64,000 nt of DNA from Pontederia crassipes (lineage: Eukaryota > Streptophyta > Magnoliopsida > Commelinales > Pontederiaceae), in the NCBI GenBank assembly GCA_030549335.1, contig JAUKPH010000023.1:4173501-4237500 (forward strand). The letters run 5' to 3'. The notes under the pieces were generated by a model. It searched no databases. It was not told where the DNA came from and saw nothing but the letters and a program-made list of their open reading frames with translations. Positions 13,401-28,193 of this stretch are shown in pieces. Position numbers and translations under genes: made by a program. Positions within the stretch are counted from its first letter, which is position 1, and every line of letters begins with the position of its first letter.

Positions 13401-16400
13401 GTTATCTTTGATTGTAACGGTTCAACTTCGGTTTGAAATAGAGTTAAAGTTCTAAAGATCTATCACCTCTTAGGGCACCCAAAGGTTGTAATAAGTATCT
13501 ATAACTTATAGCTTTGAACCTAACTCTAAGACTCTAATCACCAAGAGCGTTATCTTTGATTGTAACGGTTCAACTTCGGTTTGCAATAGAGTTAGAGTTC
13601 TAAAGATCTATCACCTCTTAGGGCACCCAAAGGTTGTAATAAGTATCTATAACTTATAGCTTTTAACATTACTCTAAGACTCTAATCCCCAAGTGCGTTA
13701 TCTTTGATTGTAACGGTTCAACTTCGGTTTGAAGTAGAGTTAAAGTTCTAAAGATCTATCACCTCTAAGGGCACCCAAAGGTTGTAATAAGTATCTATAA
13801 CTTATAACTTTGAACCTTACTCTAACAATCTATTCCGCAATATCGTTATCTTTGATTGTAACGGTTCAACTTCGGTTTGAAATAGAGTTAAAGTTCTAAA
13901 GATCTATCACCTCTTAGGGCACCCAAAGGTTGTAATAAGTATCTATAACTTATAGCTTTGAACCTAACTCTAAGACTCTAATCACCAAGAGCGTTATCTT
14001 TGATTGTAACGGTTCAACTTCGGTTTGAAATAGAGTTAAAGTTCCAAACATCTATCACCTCTTAGGACATCCAAAGGTTGTAATAAGGATCTATAACTTA
14101 TAGCTTTGAACCTTACTCTAAGACTCTAATCCCCAAGAGCGTTATCTTTGAATGTAACGGTTCAACTTCGGTTTGAAATAGAGTTAAAGTTCTATCACCT
14201 CTTAGGACACCCAAAGTTTGTAATAAGTATCTATAACTTATAGCTTTGAACCTTACTCTAAGACTCTAATCCCCAAGAGCGTTATCTTTGCTTGTAACGG
14301 TTCAACTTCGGTTTGAAATAGAGTTAAGTTCAAAAGATCTATCACCTCTTAGGACACCAACAGGTTGTAATAAGTATCTATAACTTAAAGCTTTGAACCT
14401 AACTCTAAGACTCTAATCCCCAGGAGCTTTATCATTGATTGTAACGGTTCAACTTTGGATTGCAATAGAGTTAGAGTTCTAAAGATCTATCACCTCTTAG
14501 TACACCCAAAGGTTGTAATAAGTATCTATAACTTATAGCTTTGAACCTAACTCTAAGACTCTAATCCCCAAGAGCGTTATCTTTGATTGTAACTGCTCAA
14601 CTTCGGTTTGAAATAGAGTTAAAGTTCTAAAGATCTATCACCTCTTAGGACACCCTAAGGATGTAATAAGTATCTATAACTTATAATTTTGAACCTTACT
14701 CTAAGACTCTAATCCCCAAGAGCGTTATCTTTGATTTTAACTGTTCAACTTCGGTTTGAAATAGACTTAAAGTTCTAAAGATCTATCACCTCTTAGGACA
14801 CCCAAAGGTTGTAATAAGTATCTATAACTTATAATTTTGAACCTTACTCTAAGACTCTAATCCCCAAGAGCGTTATCTTTGATTGTAACGGTTCAACTTC
14901 GGTTTGAAATAGTGTTAAAGTTCTAAACATCTATCACCTCTTAGGACATCCAAAGGTTGTAATAAGGATCTATAACTTATAGCTTTGAACCTTACTCTAA
15001 GTATCTAATCCCCAAGAGCGTTATCTTTGAATGTAACGGTTCAACTTCGGTTTGAAATAGAGTTAAAGTTCTATCACCTCTTAGGACACCCAAAGGTTGT
15101 AATAAGTATCTATGACTTATAGCTTTGAACCTTACTCTAAGACTCTAATCCCCAAGATCGTTATCTTTGCTTGTAACGGTTCAACTTCGGTTTGAAATAG
15201 AGTTAAAGTTCAAAAGATCTATCACCTCTTAGGACTCCAAAAGGTTGTAATAAGTATCTATAACTTATAGCTTTGAACCTAACTCTAAGACTCTAATCCC
15301 CTGGAGCTTTATCATTGATTGTAACGGTTCAACTTCGGATTGCAATAGAGTTAGAGTTCTAAAGATCTATCACCTCTTAGGACACCCAAAGGTTGTAATA
15401 AATATCTATAACTTATAGCTTTGAACCTAACTCTAAGACTCTAATCCCCAAGAGCGTTATCTTTGATTGTAACGGTTCAACTTCGGTTTGAAATAGAGTT
15501 AAAGTTCTAAAGATCTATCACCTCTTAGGGCACCCAAAGGTTGTAATAAGTATCTATAACTTATAATTTTGAACCTTACTCTAGGACTCTAATCCCCAAG
15601 AGCGTTATCTTTGATTGTAACGGTTCAACTTCAGTTTGAAATAGAGTTAAAGTTCTAAACATCTATCACCTCTTAGGACATCCAAAGGTTGTAATAAGGA
15701 TTTATAACTTATAGCTTTGAACCTTACTCTATGACTCTAATCCCCAAGAGCGTTATCTTTGAATGTAACGGTTCAACTTCAGTTTGAAATAGAGTTAAAG
15801 TTCTAAAGTTCTATCGCCTCTTAGGACACCCAAAGGCTGTAATAAGTATCTATAACTTATAGCTTTGAACCTAACTCTTAGACTCTAATCCCCAAGAGCG
15901 TTATCTTTGATTTTAACGGTTCAACTTCGGTTTGAAGTAGAGTTAAAGTTCTAAAGATCTATCACCTCTTAGGGCACCCAAAGGTTGTAATAAGTATCTA
16001 TAACTTATAGCTTTGAACCTTACTCTAAGACTCTAATCCCCAAGATCGTTATCTTTGATTGTAACGGTTCAACTTCGGTTTGAAATAGAGTTAAAGTTCT
16101 AAAGATCTATCACCTCTTAGGACACCCAAAGGATGTAATAAGTATCTATAACTTATAGCTTTGAACCTAACTCTAAGACTCTAATCCCCAAGAGCTTTAT
16201 CATTGATTGTAACGGTTCAACTTCGGATTGCAATAGAGTTAGAGTTCTAAAGATCTATCACCTCTTAGGACACCCAAAGGTTGTAATAAGTATCTATAAC
16301 TTATAGCTTTGAACCTAACTCTAAGACTCTAATCCCCAAGAGCGTTATCTTTGATTGTAACGGTTCAACTTCGATTTGAAATAGAGTTAAAGTTCTAAAG

Positions 16401-19400
16401 ATCTATCACCTCTTAGGACACCCAAAGGTTGTAATAAGTATCTATAACTTATAGCTTTGAACCTAACTCTAAGACTCTAATCCCCAAGAGCGTTATCTTT
16501 GATTGTAACGGTTCAACTTCGGTTTGCAATAGAGTTAGAGTTCTAAAGATCTATCACCTCTTAGGGCACCCAAAGGTTGTAATAAGTATCTATAACTTAT
16601 AGCTTTTAACATTACTCTAAGACTCAAATCCCGAAGTGCGTTATCTTTGATTGTAACGGTTCAACTTCGGTTTGAAGTAGAGTTAAAGTTCTAAAGATCT
16701 ATCACCTCTAAGGGCACCCAAAGGTTGTAATAAGTATCTATAACTTATAACTTTGAACCTTACTCTAACAATCTATTCCGCAATATCGTTATCTTTGATT
16801 GTAACGGTTCAACTTCGGTTTGAAATAGAGTTAAAGTTCTAAAGATCTATCACCTCTTAGGGCACCCAAAGGTTGTAATAAGTATCTATAACTTATAGCT
16901 TTGAACCTAACTCTAAGACTCTAATCACCAAGAGCGTTATCTTTGATTGTAACGGTTCAACTTCGGTTTGAAATAGAGTTAAAGTTCCAAACATCTATCA
17001 CCTCTTAGGACATCCAAAGGTTGTAATAAGGATCTATAACTTATAGCTTTGAACCTTACTCTAAGACTCTAATCCCCAAGAGCGTTATCTTTGATTGTAA
17101 CGGTTCAACTTCGGTTTGAAATAGAGTTAAAGTTCTAAAGATCTATCACCTCTTAGGGCACCCAAAGGTTGTAATAAGTATCTATAACTTATAGCTTTTA
17201 ACATTACTCTAAGACTCTAATCCCCAAGTGCGTTATCTTTGATTGTAACGGTTCAACTTCGGTTTGAAGTAGAGTTAAAGTTCTAAAGATCTATCACCTC
17301 TAAGGGCACCCAAAGGTTGTAATAAGTATCTATAACTTATAACTTTGAACCTTACTCTAACAATCTATTCCGCAATATCGTTATCTTTGATTGTAACGGT
17401 TCAACTTCGGTTTGAAATAGAGTTAAAGTTCTAAAGATCTATCACCTCTTAGGGCACCCAAAGGTTGTAATAAGTATCTATAACTTATAGCTTTGAACCT
17501 AACTCTAAGACTCTAATCACCAAGAGCGTTATCTTTGATTGTAACGGTTCAACTTCGGTTTGAAATAGAGTTAAAGTTCCAAACATCTATCACCTCTTAG
17601 GACATCCAAAGGTTGTAATAAGGATCTATAACTTATAGCTTTGAACCTTACTCTAAGACTCTAATCCCCAAGAGCGTTATCTTTGAATGTAACGGTTCAA
17701 CTTCGGTTTGAAATAGAGTTAAAGTTCTATCACCTCTTAGGACACCCAAAGGTTGTAATAAGTATCTATAACTTATAGCTTTGAACCTTACTCTAAGACT
17801 CTAATCCCCAAGAGCGTTATCTTTGCTTGTAACGGTTCAACTTCGGTTTGAAATAGAGTTAAGTTCAAAAGATCTATCACCTCTTAGGACACCAACAGGT
17901 TGTAATAAGTATCTATAACTTATAGCTTTGAACCTAACTCTAAGACTCTAATCCCCAGGAGCTTTATCATTGATTGTAACGGTTCAACTTTGGATTGCAA
18001 TAGAGTTAGTGTTCTAAAGATCTATCACCTCTTAGGACACCCAAAGGTTGTAATAAGTATCTATAACTTATAGCTTTGAACCTAACTCTAAGACTCTAAT
18101 CCCCAAGAGCGTTATCTTTGATTGTAACTGCTCAACTTCGGTTTGAAATAGAGTTAAAGTTCTAAAGATCTATCACCTCTTAGGACACCCTAAGGATGTA
18201 ATAAGTATCTATAACTTATAATTTTGAACCTTACTCTAAGACTCTAATCCCCAAGAGCGTTATCTTTGATTTTAACTGTTCAACTTCGGTTTGAAATAGA
18301 GTTAAAGTTCTAAAGATCTATCACCTCTTAGGACACCCAAAGGTTGTAATAAGTATCTATAACTTATAATTTTGAACCTTACTCTAAGACTCTAATCCCC
18401 AAGAGCGTTATCTTTGATTGTAACGGTTCAACTTCGGTTTGAAATAGTGTTAAAGTTCTAAACATCTATCACCTCTTAGGACATCCAAAGGTTGTAATAA
18501 GGATCTATAACTTATAGCTTTGAACCTTACTCTAAGTATCTAATCCCCAAGAGCGTTATCTTTGAATGTAACGGTTCAACTTCGGGTTGAAATAGAGTTA
18601 AAGTTCTAAAGTTCTATCACCTCTTAGGACACCCAAAGGTTGTAATAAGTATCTATGACTTATAGCTTTGAACCTTACTCTAAGACTCTAATCCCCAAGA
18701 GCGTTATCTTTGCTTGTAACGGTTCAACTTCGGTTTGAAATAGAGTTAAAGTTCAAAAGATCTATCACCTCTTAGGACACCAAAAGGTTGTAATAAGTAT
18801 CTATAACTTATAGCTTTGAACCTAACTCTAAGACTCTAATCCCCAGGAGCTTTATCATTGATTGTAACGGTTCAACTTCGGATTGCAATAGAGTTAGAGT
18901 TCTAAAGATCTATCACCTCTTAGGACACCCAAAGGTTGTAATAAATATCTATAACTTATAGCTTTGAACCTAACTCTAAGACTCTAATCCCCAAGAGCGT
19001 TATCTTTGATTGTAACGGTTCAACTTCGGTTTGAAATAGAGTTAAAGTTCTAAAGATCTATCACCTCTTAGGGCACCCAAAGGTTGTAATAAGTATCTAT
19101 AACTTATAATTTTGAACCTTACTCTAGGACTCTAATCCCCAAGAGCGTTATCTTTGATTGTAACGGTTCAACTTCAGTTTGAAATAGAGTTAAAGTTCTA
19201 AACATCTATCACCTCTTAGGACATCCAAAGGTTGTAATAAGGATTTATAACTTATAGCTTTGAACCTTACTCTATGACTCTAATCCCCAAGAGCGTTATC
19301 TTTGAATGTAACGGTTCAACTTCGGTTTGAAATAGAGTTAAAGTTCTAAAGTTCTATCGCCTCTTAGGACACCCAAAGGCTGTAATAAGTATCTATAACT

Positions 19401-22091
19401 TATAGCTTTGAACCTAACTCTAAGACTCTAATCCCCAAGAGCGTTATCTTTGATTTTAACGGTTCAACTTCGGTTTGAAGTAGAGTTAAAGTTCTAAAGA
19501 TCTATCACCTCTTAGGGCACCCAAAGGTTGTAATAAGTATCTATAACTTATAGCTTTGAACCTTACTCTAAGACTCTAATCCCCAAGATCGTTATCTTTG
19601 ATTGTAACGGTTCAACTTCGGTTTGTTATAGAGTTAAAGTTCTAAAGATCTATCACCTCTTAGGACACCCAAAGGATGTAATAAGTATCTATAACTTATA
19701 GCTTTGAACCTAACTCTAAGACTCTAATCCCCAAGAGCTTTATCATTGATTGTAACGGTTCAACTTCGGATTGCAATAGAGTTAGAGTTCTAAAGATCTA
19801 TCACCTCTTAGGACACCCAAAGGTTGTAATAAGTATCTATAACTTATAGCTTTGAACCTAACTCTAAGACTCTAATCCCCAAGAGCGTTATCTTTGATTG
19901 TAACGGTTCAACTTCGATTTGAAATAGAGTTAAAGTTCTAAAGATCTATCACCTCTTAGGACACCCAAAGGTTGTAATAAGTATCTATAACTTATAGCTT
20001 TGAACCTAACTCTAAGACTCTAATCCCCAAGGGCGTTATCTTTGATTGTAACGGTTCAACTTCGGTATGCAATAGAGTTAGAGTTCTAAAGATCTATCAC
20101 CTCTTAGGGCACCCAAAGGTTGTAATAAGTATCTATAACTTATAGCTTTTAACATTACTCTAAGACTCTAATCCCCAAGTGCGTTATCTTTGATTGTAAC
20201 GGTTCAACTTCGGTTTGAAGTAGAGTTAAAGTTCTAAAGAACTATCACCTCTAAGGGCACCCAAAGGTTGTAATAAGTATCTATAACTTATAACTTTGAA
20301 CCTTACTCTAACAATCTATTCCGCAATATCGTTATCCTTGATTGTAACGGTTCAACTTCGGTTTGAAATAGAGTTAAAGTTCTAAAGATCTATCACCTCT
20401 TAGGGCACCCAAAGGTTGTAATAAGTATCTATAACTTATAGCTTTGAACCTAACTCTAAGACTCTAATCACCAAGAGCGTTATCTTTGATTGTAACGGTT
20501 CAACTTCGGTTTGAAATAGAGTTAAAGTTCCAAACATCTATCACCTCTTAGGACATCCAAAGGTTGTAATAAGGATCTATAACTTATAGCTTTGAACCTT
20601 ACTCTAAGACTCTAATCCCCAAGAGCGTTATCTTTGAATGTAACGGTTCAACTTCGGTTTGAAATAGAGTTAAAGTTCTATCACCTCTTAGGACACCCAA
20701 AGGTTGTAATAAGTATCTATAACTTATAGCTTTGAACCTTACTCTAAGACTCTAATCCCCAAGAGCGTTATCTTTGCTTGTAACGGTTCAACTTCGGTTT
20801 GAAATAGAGTTAAGTTCAAAATATCTATCACCTCTTAGGACACCAACAGGTTGTAATAAGTATCTATAACTTATAGCTTTGAACCTAACTCTAAGACTCT
20901 AATCCCCAGGAGCTTTATCATTGATTGTAACGGTTCAACTTTGGATTGCAATAGAGTTAGAGTTCTAAAGATCTATCACCTCTTAGGACACCCAAAGGTT
21001 GTAATAAGTATCTATAACTTATAGCTTTGAACCTAACTCTAAGACTCTAATCCCCAAGAGCGTTATCTTTGATTTTAACTGTTCAACTTCGGTTTGAAAT
21101 AGAGTTAAAGTTCTAAAGATCTATCACCTCTTAGGACACCCAAAGGTTGTAATAAGTATCTATAACTTATAATTTTGAACCTTACTCTAAGACTCTAATC
21201 CCCAAGAGCGTTATCTTTGATTGTAACGGTTCAACTTCGGTTTGAAATAGTGTTAAAGTTCTAAACATCTATCACCTCTTAGGACATCCAAAGGTTGTAA
21301 TAAGGATCTATAACTTATAGCTTTGAACCTTACTCTAAGTCTCTAATCCCCAAGAGCGTTATCTTTGAATGTAACGGTTCAACTTCGGTTTGAAATAGAG
21401 TTAAAGTTCTAAAGTTCTATCACCTCTTAGGACACCCAAAGGTTGTAATAAGTATCTATGACTTATAGCTTTGAACCTTACTCTAAGACTCTAATCCCCA
21501 AGAGCGTTATCTTTGCTTGTAACGGTTCAACTTCGGTTTGAAATAGAGTTAAAGTTCAAAAGATCAATCACCTCTTAGGACACCAAAAGGTTGTAATAAG
21601 TATCTATAACTTATAGCTTTGAACCTAACTCTAAGACTCTAATCCCCAGGAGCTTTATCATTGATTGTAACGGTTCAACTTCGGATTGCAATAGAGTTAG
21701 AGTTCTAAAGATCTATCACCTCTTAGGACACCCAAAGGTTGTAATAAGTATCTATAACTTATAGCTTTGAACCTAACTCTAAGACTCTAATCCCCAAGAG
21801 CGTTATCTTTGATTGTAACGGTTCAACTTCGGTTTGCAATAGAGTTAGAGTTCTAAAGATCTATCACCTCTTAGGGCACCCAAAGGTTGTAATAAGTATC
21901 TATAACTTATAGCTTTTAACATTACTCTAAGACTCTAATCCCCAAGTGCGTTATCTTTGATTGTAACGGTTCAACTTCGGTTTGAAGTAGAGTTAAAGTT
22001 CTAAAGATCTATCACCTCTAAGGGCACCCAAAGGTTGTAATAAGTATCTATAACTTATAACTTTGAACCTTACTCTAACAATCTATTCCGC
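1447..22091 (-). repeat. Higher-order repeat of about 20 monomers (2.95 kb) in the left array
   Basis: A rare monomer carrying ATTCCGCAATATCG in place of AATCCCCAAGAGCG starts its CCGC at 1447, 3362, 6313, 9116, 9560, 13391, 13835, 16778, 17370, 20321 and 22088. The intervals are 1915, 2951, 2803, 444, 3831, 444, 2943, 592, 2951 and 1767 bp. These equal 13, 20, 19, 3, 26, 3, 20, 4, 20 and 12 monomers once the fixed 8-bp and 1-bp deletions are counted. The commonest spacing is 20 monomers. The neighbouring monomers follow the same order in each block, so these are copies of one ancestral multimer with internal gains and losses. Confidence 0.9.
8870..17000 (-). repeat. Nested 4.3-kb / 3.4-kb tandem segmental duplication in the left array
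   Basis: Private variants recur at a fixed offset of 4275 bp: GACTCAAATCC (8961 and 13236), ACCAACAGG (10081 and 14356), and CCGC (9116 and 13391; 9560 and 13835). A following copy lies 3387 bp on (13236 to 16623; 13391 to 16778), 888 bp (6 monomers) shorter. The 444-bp (3-monomer) duplication is inside each of the first two copies, so it came before the 4275-bp event. Edges are approximate because every monomer is similar. Confidence 0.8.
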
Positions 22092-25000
22092 AATATCGTT
22101 ATCTTTGATTGTAACGGTTCAACTTCGGTTTGAAATAGAGTTAAAGTTCTGAAGATCTATCACCTCTTAGGGCACCCAAAGGTTGTAATAAGTATCTATA
22201 ACTTATAGCTTTGAACCTAACTCTAAGACTCTAATCACCAAGAGCGTTATCTTTGATTGTAACGGTTCAACTTCGGTTTGAAATAGAGTTAAAGTTCCAA
22301 ACATCTATCACCTCTTAGGACATCCAAAGGTTGTAATAAGGATCTATAACTTATAGCTTTGAACCTTACTCTAAGACTCTAATCCCCAAGAGCGTTATCT
22401 TTGAATGTAACGGTTCAACTTCGGTTTGAAATAGAGTTAAAGTTCTATCACCTCTTAGGACACCCAAAGGTTGTAATAAGTATCTATAACTTATAGCTTT
22501 GAACCTTACTCTAAGACTCTAATCCCCAAGAGCGTTATCTTTGCTTGTAACGGTTCAACTTCGGTTTGAAATAGAGTTAAGTTCAAAAGATCTATCACCT
22601 CTTAGGACACCAACAGGTTGTAATAAGTATCTATAACTTATAGCTTTGAACCTAACTCTAAGACTCTAATCCCCAGGAGCTTTATCATTGATTGTAACGG
22701 TTCAACTTTGGATTGCAATAGAGTTAGAGTTCTAAAGATCTATCACCTCTTAGGACACCCAAAGGTTGTAATAAGTATCTATAACTTATAGCTTTGAACC
22801 TAACTCTAAGACTCTAATCCCCAAGAGCGTTATCTTTGATTGTAACTACTCAACTTCGGTTTGAAATAGAGTTAAAGTTCTAAAGATCTATCACCTCTTA
22901 GGACACCCTAAGGATGTAATAAGTATCTATAACTTATAATTTTGAACCTTACTCTAAGACTCTAATCCCCAAGAGCGTTATCTTTGATTTTAACTGTTCA
23001 ACTTCGGTTTGAAATAGAGTTAAAGTTCTAAAGATCTATCACCTCTTAGGACACCCAAAGGTTGTAATAAGTATCTATAACTTATAATTTTGAACCTTAC
23101 TCTAAGACTCTAATCCCCAAGAGCGTTATCTTTGATTGTAACGGTTCAACTTCGGTTTCAAATAGTGTTAAAGTTCTAAACATCTATCACCTCTTAGGAC
23201 ATCCAAAGGTTGTAATAAGGATCTATAACTTATATATTTGAACCTTACTCTAAGTCTCTAATCCCCAAGAGCGTTATCTTTGAATGTAACGGTTCAACTT
23301 CGGTTTGAAATAGAGTTAAAGTTCTAAAGTTCTATCACCTCTTAGGACACCCAAAGGTTGTAATAAGTATCTATGACTTATAGCTTTGAACCTTACTCTA
23401 AGACTCTAATCCCCAAGAGCGTTATCTTTGCTTGTAACGGTTCAACATCGGTTTGAAATAGAGTTAAAGTTCAAAAGATCTATCACCTCTTAGGACACCC
23501 AAAGGTTGTAATAAGTATCTTTTACTTATAGCTTTGAACCTTACTCTAAGACTCTAATCCCCAAGAGCGTTGTCTTTGCTTGTAACGGTTCAACTTCGGT
23601 TTGAAATAGAGTTAAAGTTCAAAAGATCTATCACCTCTTAGGACACCAAAAGGTTGTAATAAGTATCTATAACTTATAGCTTTGAACCTAACTCTAAGAC
23701 TCTAATCCTCAGGAGCTTTATCATTGATTGTAACGGTTCAACTTCGGATTGCAATAGAGTTAGAGTTCTAAAGATCTATCACCTCTTAGGACACCCAAAG
23801 GTTGTAATAAATATATATAACTTATAGCTTTGAACCTAACTCTAAGACTCTAATCCCCAAGAGCGTTATCTTTGATTGTAACGGTTCAACTTCGGTTTGA
23901 AATAGAGTTAAAGTTCTAAAGATCTATCACCTCTTAGGGCACCCAAAGGATGTAATAAGTGTCTATAACTTATAATTTTGAACCTTACTCTAGGACTCTA
24001 ATCCCCAAGAGCGTTATCTTTGATTGTAACGGTTCAACTTCAGTTTGAAATAGAGTTAAAGTTCTAAACATCTATCACCTCTTAGGACATCCAAAGGTTG
24101 TAATAAGGATCTATAACTTATAGCTTTGAACCTTACTCTATGACTCTAATCCCCAAGAGCGTTATCTTTGAATGTAACGGTTCAACTTCGGTTTGAAATA
24201 GAGTTAAAGTTCTAAAGTTCTATCGCCTCTTAGGACACCCAAAGGCTGTAATAAGTATCTATAACTTATAGCTTTGAACCTAACTCTAAGACTCTAATCC
24301 CCAAGAGCGTTATCTTTGATTGTAACGGTTCAACTTCGGTTTGAAATAGAGTTAAAGTTCTAAAGATCTATCACCTATTAGGACACCCAAAGGTTGTAAT
24401 AAGTATCTATAACTTATAACTTTGAACCTAACTCTAAGACTCTAATCCCCAAGAGCTTTATCTTTGATTGTAACGGTTCAACTTCGATTTGAAATAGAGT
24501 TAAAGTTCTAAAGATCTATCACTTCTTAGGACACTCAAAGGTTGTAATTAGTATCTATAACTTATCGCTTTGAAACTTACTCTAAGACTCTAATCCCCAA
24601 GAGCTTTATCATTGATTGCAACGGTTCAACTTCGGATTGCAATAGAGTTAGAGTTCTAAAGATCTATCACCTCTTAGGACACCCAAAGGTTGTAATAAGT
24701 ATCTATAACTTATAGCTTTGAACCTAACTCTAAGACTCTAATCCCCAACAGCGTTATCTTTGATTGTAACGGTTCAACTTCGGTTTGAAATAGAGTTAAA
24801 GTTCTAAAGATCTATCACCTCTTAGTACACCCAATGGTTGTAATAAGTATCTATAACTTATAGCTTTGAACCTAACTCTAAGACTCTAATCCCCAAGAGC
24901 TTTATCATTGATTGTAACGGTTCAACTTCGGATTGCAATAGACTTAGAGTTCTAAAGATCTATCACCTCCTAGGGCACCCAAAGGTTGTAATAAGTATCT

Positions 25001-27497
25001 ATAACTTATAGCTTTGAACATTACTATAAGACTAATCCCCAAGAGCGTTATCTTTGATTGTAACGGTTCAACTTCGGTTTGAAGTAGAATTAAAGTTCTA
25101 AAGATCTATCACCTCTTAGGGCACCCAAAGGTTGTAATAACTATCTATAACTTATAGCTTTGAACCTTACTCTAAGACTGCAATCCCCAAGATCGTTATC
25201 TTTGATTGTAACGGTTCAACTTCGGTTTGAAATAGTGTTAAAGTTCTAAAGATCTATCACCACTTAGGGCACCCAAAGGTTGGAATAAGTATCTATAACT
25301 TATAGCTTTGAACCTAACTCTAAGACTCTAATCCCCAAGAGCGTTATCTTTGATTGTAACGGTTCTACTTCGGTTTTAAATAGAGTTAAAGTTCTAAAGA
25401 TCTATCACCTCTTAGGACACCCAAAGGTTGTAATAAGTATCTATAACTTATAGCTTTGAACCTAACTCTAAGACTCTAATCCCCAAGAGCGTTATCTTTG
25501 ATTGTAACGGTTCAACTTCGGTTTGAAATAGAGTTAAAGTTCTAAAGATCTATCACCTCTTAGGACACCCATAGGTTGTAATAAGTATCTATAACTTATA
25601 GCTTTGAACCTAACTCTAAGACTCTAATCCCCAAGAGCGTTATCTTTGATTGTAACGGTTCCACTTCGGTTTAAAATAGAGTTCAAGTTCTAAAGATCTA
25701 TCACCTCTTAGTACACCCAAAGGTTGTAATAAGTTTCTATAATTTATAGCTTTGAACCTAACTCTAAGAATTTAATCCCCAAAAGCTTTATTCTTGATTG
25801 TAACGGTTCAACGTCGGATTGCAATGGAGTTAGAGTTCTAAAGATCTATCACCTCTTAGGGCACCCAAAGGTTGTAATAAGTATCTATAACTTATAGCTT
25901 TGAACATTACTCTAAGACTCTAATCCCCAAGTGCGTTATCTTTGATTGTAACGGTTCAACTTCGGTTTGAAGTAGAGTTAAAGTTCTAAAGATCTATCAC
26001 CTCTAAGGGCACCCAAAGGTTGTAATAAGTATCTATAACTTATAACTTTGAACCTTACTCTAAGAATCTATTCCCCAAGATCGTTATCTTTGAGTGTAAC
26101 GGTTCAACTTCGGTTTGAAATAGAGTTAAAGTTCTAAAGATCTATCACCTCTTAGGGCACCCAAAGGTTGTAATAAGTATCTATAACTTATAGCTTTGAA
26201 CCTAACTCTAAGACTCTAATCACCAAGAGCGTTATCTTTGATTGTAACGGTTCAACTTCGGTTTGAAATAGAGTTAAAGTTCTAAAGATCTATCACCTCT
26301 TAGGACACCCTAAGGATGTAATAAGTATCTATAACTTATAATTTTGAACCTTACTCTAAGACTCTAATCCCCAAGAGCGTTATCTTTGATTTTAACTGTT
26401 CAACTTCGGTTTGAAATAGAGTTAAAGTTCTAAACATCTATCACCTCTTAGGACATCCAAAGGTTGTAATAAGGATCTATAACTTATAGCTTTGAACCTT
26501 ACTCTAAAACTCTAATCCCCAAGAGCGTTATCTTTGAATGTAACGGTTCAACTTCGGTTTGAAATAGAGTTAAAGTTCTAAAGTTCTATCACCTCTTAGG
26601 ACACCTAAAGGTTGTAATAAGTATCTATAACTTATAGCTTTGAACCTTACTCTAAGACTCTAATGCCCAAGAGCGTTATCTTTGCTTGTAACGGTTCAAC
26701 TTCGGTTTGAAATAGAGTTAAAGTTCAAAAGATCTATCACCTCTTAGGACACCAAAAGGTTGTAATAAGTATCTATAACTTATAGCTTTGAACCTAACTC
26801 TAAGACTCTAATCCCCAGGAGCTTTATCATTGATTGTAACGGTTCAACTTTGGATTGCAATAGAGTTAGAGTTCTAAAGATCTATCACCTCTTAGGACAC
26901 CCAAAGGTTGTAATAAGTATCTATAACTTATAGCTTTGAACCTAACTCTAAGACTCTAATCCCCAAGAGCGTTATCTTTGATTGTAACTGTTCAACTTCG
27001 GTTTGAAATAGAGTTAAAGTTCTAAAGATCTATCACCTCTTAGGACACCCAAAGTTTGTAATAAGTATCTATAACTTATAATTTTGAACCTTACTCTAAG
27101 ACTCTAATCCCCAAGAGCGTTATCTTGATTTTAACTGTTCAACTTCAGTTTGAAATAGAGTTAAAGTTCTAAAGATCTATCACCTCTTAGGACACCCAAA
27201 GGTTGTAATAAGTATCTATAACATATAATTTTGAACCTTACTCTAAGACTCTAATCCCCAAGAGCGTTATCTTTGATTGTAACGGTTCAACTTCGGTTTG
27301 AAATAGAGTTAAAGTTCTAAACATCTATCACCTCTTAGGACATCCAAAGGTTGTAAGAAGGATCTATCACTTATAGCTTTGAACCTTACTCTAAGACTCT
27401 AATCCCCAAGAGCGTTATCTTTGAATGTAACGGTTCAACTTCGGTTTGAAATAGAGTTAAAGTTCTAAAGTTCTATCACCTCTTAGGACACCCAAAG

Positions 27498-28193
27498 TGA
27501 TACGATGCTCAAGAACAATGCCTTGAGTGACCGGAACAATATATGATAATCAAAGAAACGAGATCAAACGAATTTTCAAGGCAGCGGAATATCAACCTCA
27601 AGATTACAATGAACCAAGCAATCGATATTATAAATAGATGGATTTAATCACAAGATAGCCAACCTTGTAATTAACAGCGGAAGTTCCCGAAGAACGGGTT
27701 GCAGGAGTTCCCTCACAGCAAAGCAATTAAGCCATAATTTTCATAGATTCAAAGATTCAAAGATTTCTAACATAACAATGAGTAACAGTATTTATAGACC
27801 CTAGAAACAGAATTTGGGCTGAAAGAAAATACCCTAACTTGGCCCACAAGTAACCTAACTAATTTAACAAAATAACAAACTCAATTTCTGTTACAATCCT
27901 CATCAGCATATTCCATATTTAATTAATTCCGAAAATTCCAAATAAATATGGTTAAACCATGATTTATTTGGCCCAAGTTATGCTGACTCTTCATGCGGCC
28001 CAATTTATAACCCGTTGAGAAGTTGGATCTGATCTAACTCGATCTTGTAACGGATCAATTATAAATTCCAAACATTCTTGATTATCTTCAATTTCCTTAT
28101 GCCTGAGATCCACACCATTATCTTGATCATCCAACTTTGTTAGAACAATCTTCTATTGCTGGCTGCAATGTATGCGTTTCCTGGTTCATATCA
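27498..28193 (-). repeat. 3' LTR of the retrotransposon (696 bp)
   Basis: Direct-repeat partner of the LTR at 32042-32729, with the same TGATA...TATCA ends. It abuts the polypurine tract at 28194. The extra 8 bp comes from a second AGATTCAA unit in GATTCAAAGATTCAAAGAT near 27746-27765. The far side joins minus-oriented satellite in mid-monomer (CACCCAAAG then TGATACG). Confidence 0.97.

Larger units (their letters stand above)
908..27497 (-). repeat. 148-bp satellite array, minus orientation (about 180 monomers)
   Basis: The phase mark CTAATCCCCAAGAGCG recurs every 148 bp from 1003 to 27404. That distance is 26,401 bp, or 179 steps minus 91 bp. Most of the shortfall comes from ten copies of an 8-bp-deleted monomer (GTTAAAGTTCTATCACC, near 1800, 3720, 6670, 9915, 10795, 14190, 15070, 17725, 20680, 22440) and eight copies of a 1-bp-deleted monomer (GTTAAGTTCAAAA). 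Reused variants such as ATTCCGCAATATCG, CTTTTAACATTAC, GGACATCC, CTAGGACTC and TAACTGCTCAAC define higher-order repeats. No coding region is seen. From about 24800 to 27497 the monomers are more mixed and the higher-order pattern is less regular. Confidence 0.98.

Noticed and set aside
1..27497. Direct repeats considered as a CRISPR array
   Set aside because: The whole 148-bp unit repeats with no repeat-plus-unique-spacer pattern and no cas genes. It is a eukaryotic satellite.
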